Positions 5,834 through 7,324 of a stretch of DNA of 7,324 nt are shown here, one piece after another (the first letter of the stretch is position 1; each line of letters starts with the position of its first letter). The DNA lies in the NCBI GenBank assembly GCA_043813305.1, contig JBDRLC010000065.1:1-7324 (forward strand), given 5' to 3'. Source of the stretch: JAHIZC01 sp043813305 (GTDB lineage: Bacteria > Omnitrophota > Gorgyraeia > Gygaellales > Profunditerraquicolaceae). A model generated the notes under the pieces. That model was given only the letters and a program-made list of their open reading frames with translations, was not told the origin of the DNA and made no database searches. The translations under genes and the position numbers were made by a program.

Positions 5834-5869
5834 CCTAAAACCTAGAAACTAACACCTAAAACCTAAAAT
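5834..5869. repeat. Degenerate CCTAAAA heptamer tract
   Basis: Four CCTAAAA or near-CCTAAA units (plus strand) with short irregular spacers fill almost the whole gap between the archease start and tRNA-Lys. The last minus-strand TTTTAGG lies just before the GTG start and may double as its ribosome-binding region. Confidence 0.65.
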
Positions 5870-5942
5870 TGAGCCGCCGAGGAATCGGACCTCGAACCTT
5901 GACCTTAAGAGGGTCCTGCTCTACCGATTGAGCTAGCGGCCC
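5870..5942 (-). tRNA. tRNA-Lys(CUU), no encoded CCA
   Basis: The acceptor stem GGGCCGC (5942-5936) pairs with GCGGCTC (5877-5871), with one G-T wobble. The D arm is GCTC/GAGC. The anticodon loop CTCTTAA gives CTT (5909-5907), reading AAG. The T arm is CGAGG-TCCGATT-CCTCG. The outermost anticodon-stem pair (27-43) looks like a G-A mismatch. Discriminator A is followed by AATTT, so CCA must be added enzymatically. The gene starts 6 nt after the stop of the MORN protein gene. Confidence 0.94.
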
Positions 5943-5948
5943 GCTAGA

Positions 5949-6479
5949 TTAATTTCCGTCTGCGTAAATATACTTACCCGTTCCGTCGATCATGCCCTTT
6001 TGAAACTCACCTTCGTACCTATCTCCGTTTTTATAAATGTATACACCCTTGCCATGCATCCTGCCGTTTTGAAACTCACCTTCGTATTGATCTTGGTTAG
6101 CAAAGGTGTAAGTACCGCTGCCGTGCTGAAGGCCGTCTTTAAAATAGCCTTCATATTTATCCCCGGTTGTATAACTATAGGTACCCTTACCGTCAATCTC
6201 GCCGTTTCGGAATTCGCCTTTGTATTCATCGCCGTTGGCAAAAGTATAGATTCCGTCACCGTGCTGAAGACCGTCTTTAAAATCACCTTTATATTTATTC
6301 CCGTTCTTCCAGGTCAGCGTTCCCATTCCATCAAATACGCCGTTTTTAAAGGTGCCTTCGTAAACAGAAGTATCTGATAATGTTACCGTTGCAAATTCAG
6401 TCTTCTCTTCTTCCGCTCTAGAAGACCCGGAGGCTATCAATAAAAACGCTGTAATCAAGACTAATGTGCATCTGAACAT
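5949..6479 (-). CDS. Secreted MORN-repeat protein
   Basis: This 176-residue protein opens with a signal peptide (MFRCTLVLITAFLLIASGSSRA, split here as MFRCTLVLITAFLLI then ASGSSRA, with cleavage likely after residue 22). It then consists almost entirely of MORN repeats: six 23-residue units starting at Tyr40, 63, 86, 109, 132 and 155, each of the form Y(E/K)GxFxxGxxxGxGxxxxxxGxx. The protein stops just as the sixth unit ends. Repeats 2 and 4 share FKDGLQHG and YTFAN, indicating duplication of a two-repeat block. MORN repeats form elongated beta-hairpin arrays used in binding or as scaffolds; no enzyme domain is attached, so the partner is unknown. The ATG has AGGAGG 5 nt upstream, a strong site. 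The export target (periplasm or outside) is inferred. tRNA-Lys follows after 6 nt. Confidence 0.92.
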   Translation of the reverse strand: MFRCTLVLITAFLLIASGSSRAEEEKTEFATVTLSDTSVYEGTFKNGVFDGMGTLTWKNGNKYKGDFKDGLQHGDGIYTFANGDEYKGEFRNGEIDGKGTYSYTTGDKYEGYFKDGLQHGSGTYTFANQDQYEGEFQNGRMHGKGVYIYKNGDRYEGEFQKGMIDGTGKYIYADGN

Positions 6480-6527
6480 TAGGCCCTCCTTTTACGCAAT
6501 TATATATATTATAAGCACACTAATGCA

Positions 6528-6563
6528 TTTATACTATTATACCCGATAGGCTTCAATAGTAAA
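6528..6563 (-). promoter_or_regulatory. Candidate sigma-70-type promoter(s) for the MORN gene
   Basis: Two overlapping candidates are visible on the minus strand. TTTACT (6563-6558) lies 16 bp from TATAAT (6541-6536), and TTGAAG (6556-6551) lies 17 bp from TATAAA (6533-6528). The surrounding 6481-6590 is AT-rich, with TATATA runs and no reading frame. Transcripts would have a roughly 50-nt leader ending in AGGAGG before the MORN ATG. Confidence 0.5.
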
Positions 6564-6594
6564 CTATTTTTTATAAAAGATGGGAGGCGATGCG

Positions 6595-7107
6595 TTAGAA
6601 GGAATGCAGGTTAAAAACCTTTAGGCAAATTATAGTCAGCATTACTAAGGCGATAATCACCTTGGCTATTATAGAACCAAGCCTTCCTAAGACTCCTCCT
6701 GCTCCAGCCTTAAGAGATTTAATCGTATTTTTATGGATACTCCACTCAACCAAGAAAGCTCCGAGAAAAATACCTAAGAATGTACCTAATATAAGGCCGA
6801 CTCCCAAGATACCTGCCCCTAAAACTGCTCCGATAATCCCTCCGATAAGCGCGCCAACTACAGCTGCGTTTGAAGCACCGAATTTTTTAGCGCCGATTAT
6901 AATAAAAACGTACTCCAGAACCTCTCCGCACAGATACAGCGTAAGAAGGATCACCAGGTTCTTTATGGTCAGAATACTGAAATCGGTCATTGCAGAATAC
7001 AGCAACGAACCGATGATGATAATCAATGTCCCGAAAGTGGTAAAAAATATTGCCAAAAATCCAACCAGAATAGATATGGTTAAAATGACCAATGCTAATA
7101 GTTCCAT
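6595..7107 (-). CDS. DUF456-family membrane protein
   Basis: This 170-residue hydrophobic protein has membrane segments at about 4-38 (two closely packed passes), 47-71, 82-120 (two Gly-rich passes) and 140-163. The central GAKKFGASNAAVVGALIGGIIG (73-94, given here as GAKKFGASN then AAVVGALIGGIIG) is the hallmark of the DUF456 family, whose function is unknown. Glycine zippers (GxxxG) suggest tight helix packing. The ATG at 7107 is preceded by GGGAGG about 9 nt upstream. The gene lies downstream of tRNA-Arg on the same strand, separated by a leader containing a tRNA 3'-end remnant. It ends 115 bp before the MORN start; no GC-rich hairpin with a T run is seen in that gap. Confidence 0.85.
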   Translation of the reverse strand: MELLALVILTISILVGFLAIFFTTFGTLIIIIGSLLYSAMTDFSILTIKNLVILLTLYLCGEVLEYVFIIIGAKKFGASNAAVVGALIGGIIGAVLGAGILGVGLILGTFLGIFLGAFLVEWSIHKNTIKSLKAGAGGVLGRLGSIIAKVIIALVMLTIICLKVFNLHSF

Positions 7108-7126
7108 CTTACCATTCCTCCCTCAA

Positions 7127-7154
7127 TGGTGCGCCCGGGTGGACTCAAACCAGC
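7127..7154 (-). pseudogene. tRNA 3'-end remnant (T arm, acceptor strand, ACCA)
   Basis: On the minus strand, GCTGG-TTTGAGT-CCACC (7154-7138) looks like a T stem-loop with one mismatch. It is followed by CGGGCGC (7137-7131) and ACCA (7130-7127), the normal end of a tRNA with a GCGCCCG acceptor. No matching 5' half (GCGCCCG, D arm, anticodon arm) is found upstream. It is probably a truncated tRNA or an attachment-site scar, just upstream of the DUF456 ribosome-binding site. Confidence 0.55.
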
Positions 7155-7215
7155 ACTAGCCAGTTCCGTCCCTCGTTTCATATAGATTTTACGGAATCCC
7201 GAGATAAATACTATA

Positions 7216-7289
7216 TGTGCCTGGCAGGAGTTGAACCTGCAACATCTAGTTCCGAAGACTAGCGCTCTATCCAATTGAGCTACAGGCAC
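7216..7289 (-). tRNA. tRNA-Arg(UCG), no encoded CCA
   Basis: The acceptor stem GTGCCTG (7289-7283) pairs with CAGGCAC (7223-7217). The D arm is GCTC/GAGC. The anticodon arm CTAGT-CTTCGGA-ACTAG gives TCG (7255-7253), reading CGA. The T arm is GCAGG-TTCAACT-CCTGC. Discriminator A7216 is followed by TAT, so CCA is not encoded. Confidence 0.96.
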
Positions 7290-7324
7290 ATTATAATTCA
7301 AACTCGGGACGGAATCATCATGTC

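Noticed and set aside
6000..6377. Plus-strand 125-codon frame opposite the MORN gene
   Set aside because: It is an antisense shadow created by the repeat periodicity, with no ribosome-binding site; the MORN frame has a signal peptide and a strong Shine-Dalgarno sequence.
5949..6479. Tandem repeats here as a CRISPR array
   Set aside because: The periodicity is 69 bp, fully coding and diverged; it is the MORN protein repeat, with no identical repeat and unique-spacer pattern.
6662..7159. Plus-strand 165-codon frame rich in Pro, Lys and Ile
   Set aside because: It is a mirror of the DUF456 gene; the low-complexity composition comes from antisense hydrophobic codons, and it ends in antisense of the tRNA remnant.
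7095..7301. Minus-strand 68-codon frame beginning MNYNVPVAQLDRA
   Set aside because: It lies over tRNA-Arg and the tRNA remnant; VAQLDRA...FNSCQ is a familiar false translation of tRNA-Arg DNA.

Overview
The window looks like a chromosomal segment of a Gram-negative-type bacterium. A Sec-type signal peptide on a MORN-repeat protein, bacterial SerRS, TadA and RtcB/archease, and a moderate-to-low GC content support this. The gene set and style (archease-RtcB pair, DUF456 and MORN proteins, a serine recombinase whose C-terminus runs into a tRNA) remind me of an uncultivated lineage such as Omnitrophota. That assignment is an inference and was not tested.

Layout. The left edge is the 3' end of tadA (+, bases 2-130), followed after 4 bp by tRNA-Ser(GCU) (+, 135-226). 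Next is a compact mobile-looking unit (about 221-1845). It holds one serine recombinase gene (-, 170-1657) bounded by 91-bp inverted repeats that differ at 4 positions. Its right end touches the 3' end of a second serine tRNA, tRNA-Ser(UGA) (-, 1840-1928). The recombinase therefore lies between two convergent tRNA-Ser genes, and each inverted repeat begins at a tRNA 3' CCGCCA. The recombinase C-terminus is encoded by the left repeat plus the antisense strand of tRNA-Ser(GCU). The right repeat is a degenerate inverted copy of that same 3' coding region.

From 1939 to 5827 there is a dense minus-strand cluster. Read in transcription order it is archease (GTG start), rtcB (overlapping it), serS, a five-helix membrane protein of unknown function (ATGA overlap with serS), then tRNA-Ser(UGA). 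A 57-bp insertion/duplication that repeats the last codons of rtcB separates rtcB from serS. Upstream are a minus-strand tRNA-Lys(CUU) (5870-5942) and, 6 bp before it, a secreted six-repeat MORN protein (5949-6479) with its own promoter-like region. A DUF456 membrane protein (6595-7107), a tRNA 3'-end remnant (7127-7154) and tRNA-Arg(UCG) (7216-7289) complete the window.

How it fits together. Much of the window concerns tRNA: a tRNA deaminase, four tRNAs, a synthetase next to its own tRNA substrate, and an RNA ligase with its activator. Three of the four tRNAs start 4-10 nt after a protein stop codon, so they are probably cut out of mRNA-tRNA co-transcripts. The most interesting object is the recombinase cassette between the two serine tRNAs. 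It has long inverted ends carrying a perfect 20-bp palindrome, and it may be invertible or may target tRNA-Ser 3' ends. No stretch over 300 bp lacks a gene; the longest non-genic gaps are 1658-1839 (recombinase leader and right repeat) and 6480-6594 (MORN promoter region).
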